DNA from: a virus | DNA: 20,423 bases | IMG/VR virus record: IMGVR_UViG_3300023238_000054 | Span: 1 to 20,423 of that record | Direction: 5' to 3' (one strand) | Shown here: positions 1-4,810 of the stretch, one piece after another | Position numbering within the stretch: the first letter of the stretch is position 1 | How the letters are laid out: each line of letters opens with the position of its first letter | The notes under the pieces: generated by a model | What the model was told of the DNA's origin: nothing | What the model saw: the letters and a program-made list of their open reading frames with translations, nothing else | Database searches by the model: none | Position numbers and translations under genes: made by a program

Positions 1-24
1 AAAGTGATTTTATTTGTAGTACGG

Positions 25-160
25 ATTAACACGCTAGGCATTTGAGACCGATGCCGATATTACAGAAAACGGGTTACGTGAAAGCAAACTATTCCCCTAA
101 GAGTGGGGAGGGCCGGTGCGACCTACCGAATACAGGGTTCCGAATAATGTAGTGTGTTAG
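25..160 (+). ncRNA. Candidate structured RNA (unassigned)
   Basis: The first 257 bases hold no convincing gene but show nested base pairing. Positions 27-36 pair with 150-159 as a 10-bp helix with one G-U pair. Directly inside it, GGCAT (37-41) pairs with ATGCC (51-55), and TCCCC (93-97) pairs with GGGGA (105-109). This would form a multibranch RNA of about 130 nt just upstream of the + strand cassette. No riboswitch, ribozyme, tRNA or group I intron consensus was recognised. The pairing was found by eye, and by rough estimate a helix of this kind has a modest chance of arising by accident. A leader RNA, an antitermination element or a phage small RNA are all possible. Confidence 0.3.
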
Positions 161-201
161 GCGAAAGAAGGCAGAGACCAACCTGTTAATATATTAGGGC
201 T

Positions 202-231
202 TTTACATAAGGTCTATATGACAACTATTGT
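202..231 (+). promoter_or_regulatory. Candidate sigma70-type promoter
   Basis: TTTACA (202-207) is one mismatch from the -35 consensus. It is followed after 18 bases by TATTGT (226-231), which has two mismatches to TATAAT. This would start transcription about 20 bases before the small membrane peptide at 258 and could drive the whole + strand cassette. The match is only fair and could be chance. Confidence 0.25.
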
Positions 232-257
232 CTGAATAACAGCAGCAAGAGGTTCAA

Positions 258-338
258 ATGAAGCAGAAATTTATAGACCTAACGTTATCAACAGTCTTTT
301 TATTATTCCTTATCGGTATTTATGGACTAGCATCATAA
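258..338 (+). CDS. Small single-pass membrane peptide (26 aa)
   Basis: This ATG-started 26-residue frame begins with a polar, basic segment (MKQKFID). One hydrophobic stretch of about 17 residues (8-24, rich in Leu, Phe, Ile and Val) then runs almost to the stop, which predicts a tiny single-pass inner-membrane protein. A good Shine-Dalgarno AAGAGG (247-252) lies 5 bases before the ATG, which is the main reason to believe the gene. It precedes the 145-aa gene by 35 bases and probably shares its transcript. Phage micro-proteins of this type include holin-like, superinfection-exclusion and lysis-regulating peptides. Nothing in the sequence decides among these, and no family was recognised. Confidence 0.5.
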   Translation: MKQKFIDLTLSTVFLLFLIGIYGLAS

Positions 339-373
339 AATGATACAGTTCCTGTGACTTAAAGGAGTAAGAA

Positions 374-811
374 ATGAGTGATACAGAAACTATGATAAAG
401 GTAATGTCTGCTTATGTAGATGGGGACATGATCGAATGGAAGCCCCGTGGTAAGAATCGCCCTTGGCAGGATATTATTGGTGGTTCACCTCGTTGGAATT
501 GGGGCAAGAACGATTACAGGATCAAGCCAGAAGAGGCTGAGCATGTAAATATTGGCACAGACAAAAGGCTTTGGGCGCTGGAGCAACAAGTTAATAATTT
601 GCAGTTGGCGCTACGAGAAGTCAGATTAAATCAAAATTCCAAATGGACAGGGACAATGCTAAAGAAGCCCGAAGAAGTAATGATTGAGACTTGGGTTTAT
701 AAGCAAACTGGCGGCGTTCGCTTTTGCATTAGCGGAAGTAGGGCATCAAAAGAATTAGAAGCAGACGCTAAAGATTTTTACTTATTGACGATTAAGTCCT
801 CTAATGTTTGA
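374..811 (+). CDS. Conserved phage protein with W-rich YRIKP domain
   Basis: The product is 145 residues of unknown function. The first 55 residues match a small domain seen in many phage accessory genes: a DG.MIEWKPRG-like strand, then W...I.GG.PRWNWG and a closing DYRIKP. Residues 62-90 look like a short amphipathic helix or coiled coil (RLWALEQQVNNLQLALREV). The C-terminal third contains a second β-rich piece (WVYKQTGGVRFC). The start is supported by AAAGGAG at 361-367. The gene overlaps the following NinB-fusion gene by 8 bases, so the two are probably translationally coupled. The N-terminal domain recurs in phage early and accessory regions but has no established role, and none is assigned here. 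Confidence 0.8.
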   Translation: MSDTETMIKVMSAYVDGDMIEWKPRGKNRPWQDIIGGSPRWNWGKNDYRIKPEEAEHVNIGTDKRLWALEQQVNNLQLALREVRLNQNSKWTGTMLKKPEEVMIETWVYKQTGGVRFCISGSRASKELEADAKDFYLLTIKSSNV

Positions 812-1427
812 TCAATTCTGGACTATATATCCAAAGAAAACGGGTCGTTTGGCAGCAGAAAAGAAGTTCAATGCTCTAAAGCCAGAGGTTCAAAAAGAGA
901 TCCTGAATCACCTGGCTATTCGAGTAGAGGCAGATAAAGGCTGGAAAGATGGCTTCATACCACTACCTGTAACATTCTTGAATCAGGGTAGATGGATGGA
1001 TGAATATGAGAAGATAGAGCGGTTCAGACCTAAGATGGACGCGGTTAAGGTTGAGATATGCCCTAACTGTAGAAGTCTAACCGCCTCTCAAATCCATCAA
1101 GACCAATGCGTTAAAGGGGCAGCACAAAACAGGATTTTACCTCCAGTGGTAGATAAGAAATACCGCTCAAATGAACAGAATCAGCGTTTTCATGCTATGT
1201 GCGGTGATATAACGACTCACTTGAAGGCTAAAGGCTCGAAAGTCTCTGCCTTGATGGTGAAGGCATTGGTTAAAAAGCATTTTGGCCCGAATGTCACGAT
1301 TGAGGTGGGCGGAATAACTGAAGAAGTTGTTAAGCCTTCAAGTAAATACACACCAAAGGAAATGACTGATCTAATGGATGAAATAACCGCTTGGGCCGCT
1401 ACTGATTTAGAGTTGGTATTAAGATGA
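804..1427 (+). CDS. Replication-initiator-like / NinB-domain fusion protein
   Basis: The 207-residue protein appears to have three parts. Residues 2-70 (FDQFWTIYPKK, IPLPVTFLNQGRWMDEYE) match the C-terminal module of phage replication initiator and DnaT-like proteins, with the usual FW..YPKK and P.TFLN.GRW signatures. Residues 86-102 form a CxxC-x8-H-x3-C pattern that could bind zinc. Residues 119-207 resemble lambda NinB (Orf), a recombination mediator that acts on SSB-coated single-stranded DNA. The shared features are YRSNEQNQRFHAMCGDI, a central Lys-rich helix and SSKYTPKEMTDLMDEITAWA. The start lies inside the previous gene (8-base overlap) and the end makes an ATGA overlap with the next. 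Likely role, inferred: linking replication or SSB-coated DNA to recombination. Confidence 0.75.
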   Translation: MFDQFWTIYPKKTGRLAAEKKFNALKPEVQKEILNHLAIRVEADKGWKDGFIPLPVTFLNQGRWMDEYEKIERFRPKMDAVKVEICPNCRSLTASQIHQDQCVKGAAQNRILPPVVDKKYRSNEQNQRFHAMCGDITTHLKAKGSKVSALMVKALVKKHFGPNVTIEVGGITEEVVKPSSKYTPKEMTDLMDEITAWAATDLELVLR

Positions 1428-1618
1428 GTCGAGGCAGATATACTGACACCAGGGCTTATTCATTCTTACCAGCTAGAGTTTTGATTATTGCTAAAGACGC
1501 AGCTAGAGCGGGGATTATTGCTAAGAAATTGGGACTACTGCAACGGCAATATATATGGGAGACTGCTGATAGACCATTTTCGAGCGGCATGAAGATACAT
1601 GATCGAGAATACTTATGA
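1424..1618 (+). CDS. Hypothetical small protein (64 aa)
   Basis: This is a 64-residue basic protein that I do not recognise. Its ATG overlaps the NinB-fusion stop in an ATGA arrangement (1424-1427). No strong Shine-Dalgarno site precedes it, so translation would depend on coupling. Residues 18-38 (ARVLIIAKDAARAGIIAKKLG) look like a β-strand followed by an Ala-rich helix. The C-terminus is polar, ending HDREYL. Its tight packing is the main argument that it is real. An intrinsic terminator follows after about 40 bases, so this may be the last gene translated from the short form of the upstream transcript. Confidence 0.6.
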   Translation: MSRGRYTDTRAYSFLPARVLIIAKDAARAGIIAKKLGLLQRQYIWETADRPFSSGMKIHDREYL

Positions 1619-1701
1619 ATTCCCTAACGGGATGCTCCAGCAGGTTAGTCCCCTGCATTACCTCTCCCCTTCCCCAAGGGGTTGAGGTTTTTTTAACATA
1701 G
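1615..1701 (+). CDS. Possible 28-aa leader peptide running through the terminator
   Basis: An ATG overlaps the previous stop (ATGA at 1615-1618) and opens a 28-codon frame beginning MNSLTGCSSRL and ending VEVFLT. It reads straight through the intrinsic terminator at 1661-1694. Its stop TAG (1699-1701) touches the GGAG ribosome-binding site (1701-1704) of the next gene. If translated, ribosomes would melt the hairpin and deliver themselves to the next start, which is an attenuation-like arrangement. There is no independent Shine-Dalgarno site and the peptide has no recognisable family, so it may be a chance frame. Confidence 0.3.
   Translation: MNSLTGCSSRLVPCITSPLPQGVEVFLT
1661..1694 (+). terminator. 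Intrinsic terminator inside the + strand cassette
   Basis: CCTC (1661-1664) pairs with GAGG (1684-1687) and CCCCTT (1666-1671) pairs with AAGGGG (1676-1681). The tetraloop is CCCC, with a small internal bulge. Seven T residues follow at 1688-1694. This is a textbook Rho-independent terminator, oriented to stop the 374-1618 transcript. The next gene starts only 17 bases later with no obvious promoter between, so downstream expression needs read-through or antitermination. Confidence 0.75.
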
Positions 1702-1710
1702 GAGATAGTC

Positions 1711-1938
1711 ATGGATGATATGCGAAGGATCAACAAAGACGGTGTATTTCAGAAAACAGAAATGGATAGAAACCGCATTGCCAGTGATGTAGAAGCATTT
1801 TTGGCAAAAGGTGGCTCTATAGAAGTAATCGAGCAAGGCGGAACATCTACTGTAGACCATGTAACAAGCCAGTACATTTCATATGGTAAGCGTGGCGCAA
1901 AAGCATCGGGGAGGAATAAAAGTGGACGTTATTCATAG
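1711..1938 (+). CDS. Small phage protein with FLAKGG motif (75 aa)
   Basis: The product is a 75-residue basic protein. Its core, residues 20-45 (NRIASDVEAFLAKGG, then IEVIEQGG), matches a short motif common in small phage and bacterial proteins, where a helix is followed by FLA.GG.I..I..G. Some of these are annotated as transcriptional-regulator-like without experimental support. The C-terminus is Gly/Arg/Lys-rich (GKRGAKASGRNKSGR), suggesting nucleic-acid contact (inference). The start is set by GGAG at 1701-1704. It is the first gene after the internal terminator, and its end overlaps the start of the next gene by 17 bases. A regulatory role would suit the position but is unproven. Confidence 0.65.
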   Translation: MDDMRRINKDGVFQKTEMDRNRIASDVEAFLAKGGSIEVIEQGGTSTVDHVTSQYISYGKRGAKASGRNKSGRYS

Positions 1939-2080
1939 CCCACCACCTAATAACCTGGTTGAAACAGTCGATGGATATGTCCCTAAGTGTAAAGATTGGG
2001 TCAATCTATCAGATGGTGGGGCTTTGACTGACGAGCAGATAACTAGAAGAATCGAATATTCAGAAAGGAATAAGAAGTGA
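1922..2080 (+). CDS. Hypothetical small protein, GTG start (52 aa)
   Basis: I place the start at GTG 1922 rather than the in-frame ATG at 1883. A strong GGGGAGG (1908-1914) lies 7 bases before the GTG, while the ATG lacks a good site. The resulting 52-residue protein begins VDVIHSPPPNN. It has a WVNLSDGGALTDEQITRRIEYSE segment that may end in an amphipathic helix. No family was recognised. It overlaps the previous gene by 17 bases and the next by 4 (GTGA at 2077-2080), so it is translationally coupled on both sides. Confidence 0.6.
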   Translation: MDVIHSPPPNNLVETVDGYVPKCKDWVNLSDGGALTDEQITRRIEYSERNKK

Positions 2081-2952
2081 CTAATCCATATTTTATAGAC
2101 GAGCCAGCAGCAATCAGTTTCTCCGGCGGTAGGACATCGGCTTATATGCTTTACAAAATACTCGAAGCGCATGGCGGAAAGCTGCCTGACCACATCAAAT
2201 GTTTGTTCAGTAACACTGGTAAGGAGCTTCCAGAAACCTTGGATTTCGTGCAGGCGTGTTCTGACAATTGGGGTGTTGAAATTGTTTGGCTTGAATTGGA
2301 AAGCATCCGGCGATTGACGGGCGGCAAGGTTAATAATGATATGGCGATCAGGGCTGACGAGTACGAAAGAAAATACAAGTTGGTTGATTACAACACAGCA
2401 AGCCGTGATGGACTGCCTTTCACCAGATTACTCATGGGCCTGCCTCAAATTCCTAATGCTGTACAGAGAACTTGTACTGTAAATCTAAAGATCAGAGCGA
2501 TGAAATGGTATCTGGAGTCCATCGGGTATGAGTCGCCGTGGGTTCAGTTTATTGGCATTCGTGCTGATGAGGAACGCAGGGCCAGAAAACTCCACGGCAA
2601 GATTAGCGAAGGACACGAGGCGGTTTGCCCGCTATGGGTCGATGGGATCACAAAGGAAGATGTTGGTGATTTCTGGCGGAAGCAAAATTTCGATTTGAAA
2701 CTTCCAAACAACAATGGAACTACGGATTGGGGCAACTGTGATTTATGCCATCTTAAATCTAGGTCGAAAAGGCTCTCAATAATTCGAGAAAGACCAGACC
2801 TTGCAGACTGGTGGATACAAGCCGAGGGATTTAAAGGCCAGAGATTCCGCCCCGACGAGCCAAGTTACGAACAGATGAAATTAATAGCGATAGATCAGGG
2901 TAACTTGTTCGAGTTTGACGATGAATCTATCCCATGTTTTTGTGGGGACTAG
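2077..2952 (+). CDS. PAPS reductase-like adenine nucleotide alpha-hydrolase family protein
   Basis: This 291-residue protein belongs to the phosphoadenosine-phosphosulfate reductase/ATP-pyrophosphatase superfamily. The nucleotide-binding PP-loop is clear at residues 14-21 (SFSGGRTS), followed by AYMLYKIL and a strand with CLFSNTGKELPETLDFV. Other family features are TCTVNLKIRAMKWYL (near 132), the basic ERRARKL segment and a Cys cluster NCDLCHLKS (near 219-227). The C-terminus ends CFCGD, another possible metal or redox pair. Phage members are common, but their substrate is mostly unknown. Sulfur transfer in DNA or RNA modification (DndC-like) or sulfur assimilation are the usual suggestions. 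The start is GTG in a GTGA overlap with the upstream gene, with GAAAGGA before it. The stop directly abuts the ninG-like start. Confidence 0.85.
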   Translation: MTNPYFIDEPAAISFSGGRTSAYMLYKILEAHGGKLPDHIKCLFSNTGKELPETLDFVQACSDNWGVEIVWLELESIRRLTGGKVNNDMAIRADEYERKYKLVDYNTASRDGLPFTRLLMGLPQIPNAVQRTCTVNLKIRAMKWYLESIGYESPWVQFIGIRADEERRARKLHGKISEGHEAVCPLWVDGITKEDVGDFWRKQNFDLKLPNNNGTTDWGNCDLCHLKSRSKRLSIIRERPDLADWWIQAEGFKGQRFRPDEPSYEQMKLIAIDQGNLFEFDDESIPCFCGD

Positions 2953-3378
2953 ATGAGAGGCAGAAAAGGCCCGAGGGATATAAACTCTAAAACTATCCCG
3001 CAATTACAAAATACTTTATGGCCGATATTCGCGCTATACATCAAAAAGAACCATTCGGTTGATGGTGTTCATTGTAAATGCTTCACCTGCGACAAGGCTC
3101 TAAAGATTGGGGATCGCGACTGCCAAGCGGGACACTGGATACCTAGAACCTATAGCCCTGTAAAGTATGAAGAAGATAATCTTAGGCCCCAATGTAGCCA
3201 ATGCAATGAATTCTGGCATGGTAGGCCGGTAGAATTTGAGCGCAGGTTAAGATTAGAGATTGGGGATGAAAGGGTAGGCGAATTAAAAACACTGGCTACC
3301 CAATCGTGGAAATGGGATAGAAGTTGGCTAAAAGATCAAATAGCGTACTATAAAGAGCAGTTAAAGGATTATGAATGA
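2953..3378 (+). CDS. ninG: NinG/Rap-like recombination nuclease
   Basis: This 141-residue protein matches lambda NinG (Rap), a structure-specific endonuclease that cuts Holliday junctions and D-loops. Visible signatures are C43, C46 and C57, then AGHWIPR (59-65, with His61), then EEDNLRPQCSQCNEFWHG (73-90, with C81 and C84). Together these form the zinc-bound HNH-like core typical of the family. The C-terminal RLRLEIGDERVGEL segment also matches the usual R..L...IG.ERV..L helix. The gene begins at the base after the PAPS-reductase-like stop and overlaps the following gene by 4 bases. With the NinB-like fusion upstream, it suggests a phage-encoded recombination pathway. Confidence 0.85.
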   Translation: MRGRKGPRDINSKTIPQLQNTLWPIFALYIKKNHSVDGVHCKCFTCDKALKIGDRDCQAGHWIPRTYSPVKYEEDNLRPQCSQCNEFWHGRPVEFERRLRLEIGDERVGELKTLATQSWKWDRSWLKDQIAYYKEQLKDYE

Positions 3379-3599
3379 TGTGGAAAAACTTTACCCGTGA
3401 AGAATTTGCCTGTAAACACTGCGGCGCTAATGAAATTCAAGACATAACGATTGATATGGCGCAAGAGGTTAGGGATAAAGTCGGGTTTGCGTTACCCATA
3501 TCGAGCGGGTATAGGTGTCCAGATCATCCAATCGAGAAAAGAAAGGCTAAACCTGGTACTCATTTTATTATGCAATACCTAGATAAAAAAGGGGCTTAA
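3375..3599 (+). CDS. C-terminally truncated M15-type D,D-peptidase (probable remnant)
   Basis: The 74-residue product matches the N-terminal half of small phage M15 peptidases, which cleave peptidoglycan cross-links as endolysins or exolysins. Seen here are F.CKHCGANE (11-20), the RD..GFALPISSGYRCPDHPIEK block (33-55) and GTH (61-63). The family normally continues H..G.A.D, a further β-sheet and a last metal-binding His near residues 110-130. Here His63 and an Asp70 at the right spacing remain, but the Gly is lost. The protein stops four residues later, exactly at the hairpin that ends the opposing operon. It is therefore probably inactive. The start has AAGGA 6 bases upstream and overlaps ninG. 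Deletion at the convergent junction is the simplest explanation. Confidence 0.65.
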   Translation: MMWKNFTREEFACKHCGANEIQDITIDMAQEVRDKVGFALPISSGYRCPDHPIEKRKAKPGTHFIMQYLDKKGA

Positions 3600-3605
3600 A
3601 GCCCC
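3585..3605 (-). terminator. Intrinsic terminator of the - strand operon
   Basis: GGGGC (3591-3595) pairs with GCCCC (3601-3605) around a short TTAAA loop that can pair further. On the - strand the hairpin is followed by six T residues (A 3585-3590 on the + strand). On the + strand the downstream bases are TATCT, so it works mainly for leftward transcription. The stop codon of the 57-aa gene sits in its stem base, and the stop of the truncated peptidase sits in its loop. Confidence 0.7.
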
Positions 3606-3778
3606 TATCTAACGCTACCGCTTGATTCCCGTAGATGCTTGCAAAATTCGTTCACTTGCTCGATTGCCCATGTTGGAACGGTAACCCTGATCCGCACGAT
3701 CCCGTTTTTCTCGCGTTGCCTAACCCTAAACTCGCGTTGATGCCTCGCGTTTTGTTCTGCCCTCGTTTCCTTTTTCAT
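3605..3778 (-). CDS. Small RHH-like phage protein (57 aa)
   Basis: This leftward frame starts at ATG 3778, immediately after the stop of the preceding gene (TGA 3781-3779), and ends at TAG 3605. AAAAGGG lies upstream of the start. The product is strongly basic at the N-terminus (MKKETRAEQNARHQREFRVR). It then has a strand IVRIRVTVP and a helix WAIEQVNEFCKHLRESS. This R.RV.VP-plus-helix pattern is common in small phage proteins and resembles half of a ribbon-helix-helix or MetJ/Arc-type unit. A DNA-binding role is therefore plausible but inferred. It is the last gene of the operon, and the terminator hairpin overlaps its stop codon. Confidence 0.65.
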   Translation of the reverse strand: MKKETRAEQNARHQREFRVRQREKNGIVRIRVTVPTWAIEQVNEFCKHLRESSGSVR

Positions 3779-3970
3779 TCATTCACCCTTTTCTATATCA
3801 TTGAGTATTTTTGCCCAAATTAACAAAACAGCATCATACCCCTCCAACAAAGCTTGGTGCTGCAAGCCAAACCAAGAATTAGGATCTTCTAACAATTCAA
3901 GGCTTTGTTTTAGTCGAAGAATACTTTTTTCTGTTTCTTGCTTGTTGATTGTCGCGCTAGATTTATACAT
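3779..3970 (-). CDS. Hypothetical helical protein (63 aa)
   Basis: The product is a 63-residue mainly helical protein with no recognised family. Residues 9-29 (NKQETEKSILRLKQSLELLED) look like an amphipathic helix. After an NSWFG turn, residues 38-61 (HQALLEGYDAVLLIWAKILND) form a more hydrophobic helix. The ATG overlaps the last base of the previous stop (TAATG), and its own stop directly abuts the ATG of the 57-aa gene. The gene is therefore embedded in a tightly coupled operon, which is the main evidence that it is real. Confidence 0.6.
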   Translation of the reverse strand: MYKSSATINKQETEKSILRLKQSLELLEDPNSWFGLQHQALLEGYDAVLLIWAKILNDIEKGE

Positions 3971-4281
3971 TACGCGGCACCTATATTCGTTTGAGATAAT
4001 GCCGCTTTACATTCTTCGACTTGCTGCATGTAAGAGGCATACTTCCCGACTTCAGGAATATCCGCGTATGAGTACCACCATTTACCGTCCGGCTGTTTCG
4101 TGGCACTGCCCAGGACACCATGAGCATTAATCAACCCTACTTTCTCTTTTCTCATATTCATTATGGTTACTGATTTTTTATTACGCTTGGCATACCCTGA
4201 GCACGTACCTCCACTCTCAAAGAGACTATCGACGAACTCGCTATCAGATTCTGCAAACTTATTGCCATTTAAAATAATCAT
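3970..4281 (-). CDS. Conserved small phage protein (103 aa)
   Basis: This 103-residue protein belongs to a widespread but uncharacterised phage family. I recognise the order NG.KFA...EFVDSLFE.GGTC.GYAK (5-31), KSVTIMNMRKEKVGLIN..GVL (36-57) and a GKWWYSYADI..VGKY segment (66-80). It looks like a small α/β cytoplasmic protein with no membrane segment or signal peptide. The start has AAGGGG upstream, within a 12-base sequence also found upstream of the 96-aa gene. The ATG overlaps the stop of the 23-aa micro-ORF (ATGA), and its stop overlaps the next start. Members are usually found in clusters of small accessory genes, as here. The function is unknown. Confidence 0.75.
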   Translation of the reverse strand: MIILNGNKFAESDSEFVDSLFESGGTCSGYAKRNKKSVTIMNMRKEKVGLINAHGVLGSATKQPDGKWWYSYADIPEVGKYASYMQQVEECKAALSQTNIGAA

Positions 4282-4349
4282 TTATTACCCCTTAAACAGT
4301 TAATTAGTTGGTCTCGCGTGTATCGTTTGCCGTGATATAGGTAGGTCAT
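4278..4349 (-). CDS. 23-aa micro-ORF coupled to both neighbours
   Basis: A 23-residue frame, MTYLYHGKRYTRDQLINCLRG plus NK, starts at ATG 4349 inside the stop region of the 96-aa gene (ATGA). It ends at TGA 4280-4278 inside the start of the 103-aa gene (ATGA). A good AAAGGAG precedes the ATG. ATGA overlaps on both sides plus a ribosome-binding site make chance unlikely. The peptide resembles very short phage proteins with a Y.Y.GK.YTR.QL pattern, suggesting one small hairpin plus helix. It may act mainly as a coupling peptide or be a genuine microprotein; its function is unknown. Confidence 0.6.
   Translation of the reverse strand: MTYLYHGKRYTRDQLINCLRGNK
4289..4300 (-). repeat. Repeated leader element, copy 1
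   Basis: On the - strand this reads ACTGTTTAAGGG and contains the ribosome-binding site of the 103-aa gene. The same 12-mer with one difference occurs at 4645-4656 before the 96-aa gene. Here it also forms the 3' end of the 23-aa micro-ORF. Confidence 0.45.
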
Positions 4350-4636
4350 TTGTTCAACTCCTTTCCTGTTTCAATGCCTGAAATAAAGTGTTTTACAGCG
4401 TGGTAGCACTCTTTTTTTGTGCCATATTCCATAGATATTGGATCACCTTGTGCAGTACAGCCAACATCCCGCGACATTCTAGACAACTTCACGCCTCCAT
4501 AGGCCCAGTCGAGTAGGTAGCATCCTGCATTCGGTTGATAACGGCCGTCTACCATTGAATAGGGGACTACCGGCATCCCAGTGATTTGGTTGAGCAAAGT
4601 AACGCGGTTTTCTAGGTCTGATTTTGATACTTTCAT
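4346..4636 (-). CDS. Conserved small phage protein, first gene of the - strand operon (96 aa)
   Basis: This 96-residue protein is of a type seen in many phage accessory clusters. It starts with a helix LENRVTLLNQITGMP. A G.Y.LDWAYGGVKLSRM segment (37-55) follows, and it ends GTKKECYHAVKHFISGIETG (72-91), the latter being a common closing motif (T..E....... FI.G...G). The function of the family is unknown. AAAGGA precedes the start, and a candidate promoter lies about 35-60 bases upstream, so this is probably the first gene of a five-gene leftward operon. Its stop overlaps the 23-aa micro-ORF. Confidence 0.75.
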   Translation of the reverse strand: MKVSKSDLENRVTLLNQITGMPVVPYSMVDGRYQPNAGCYLLDWAYGGVKLSRMSRDVGCTAQGDPISMEYGTKKECYHAVKHFISGIETGKELNK

Positions 4637-4644
4637 TTTATATT

Positions 4645-4656
4645 CCTTTAAACAGT
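4645..4656 (-). repeat. Repeated leader element, copy 2
   Basis: On the - strand this reads ACTGTTTAAAGG and includes the ribosome-binding site of the 96-aa gene. It matches copy 1 at 11 of 12 bases. It may be a duplicated translation leader or a binding site for a regulator or small RNA. Confidence 0.45.
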
Positions 4657-4668
4657 GAATGTGTATCT

Positions 4669-4696
4669 ATATTAGCACCCTTATCCCATAAGGCAA
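4669..4696 (-). promoter_or_regulatory. Candidate promoter of the - strand operon
   Basis: Reading leftward, TTGCCT (4696-4691) and TAATAT (4674-4669) are separated by 16 bases. Each matches the sigma70 consensus at 4 of 6 positions. The predicted start lies about 20-25 bases before the ATG at 4636. A 10-bp palindrome, CCATATATGG (4707-4716), lies just upstream and could be an operator or UP-like element. Confidence 0.35.
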
Positions 4697-4706
4697 GCTA
4701 AGAAGC

Positions 4707-4716
4707 CCATATATGG
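4707..4716. promoter_or_regulatory. 10-bp palindrome, possible operator
   Basis: CCATATATGG is a perfect palindrome just upstream of the candidate leftward -35 element. Position and symmetry fit a repressor or activator site, but no family is implied. Confidence 0.25.
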
Positions 4717-4810
4717 CGCTCTCCTTAGACCGTGTGATTATGTTAAAGTCCTGTTATCAGTGGTTTAGGTTATATGGGTGTAATAACTGCTGAATTTGCC
4801 TCTATTACTC

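Noticed and set aside
245-265. T-loop-like GGTTCAAAT, suggesting a tRNA
   Set aside because: Flanking bases cannot form a T stem, and no anticodon or acceptor arms are present; it is the leader of the 26-aa frame.
1883-1921. ATG 1883 as the start of the small gene ending at 2080
   Set aside because: GTG 1922 has a much stronger site (GGGGAGG, 7-base spacing), and the ATG would add 13 residues that only mirror the upstream gene.
3635-3823. + strand frames at 3635-3823 and 3801-4130
   Set aside because: They lie opposite the well-coupled - strand operon, begin without ribosome-binding sites, and have Cys/Leu/Ser-rich shadow-like compositions.
4289-4656. CRISPR array or attachment-site repeats
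   Set aside because: There are only two 12-base copies with no regular spacers. They fit ribosome-binding leaders better.
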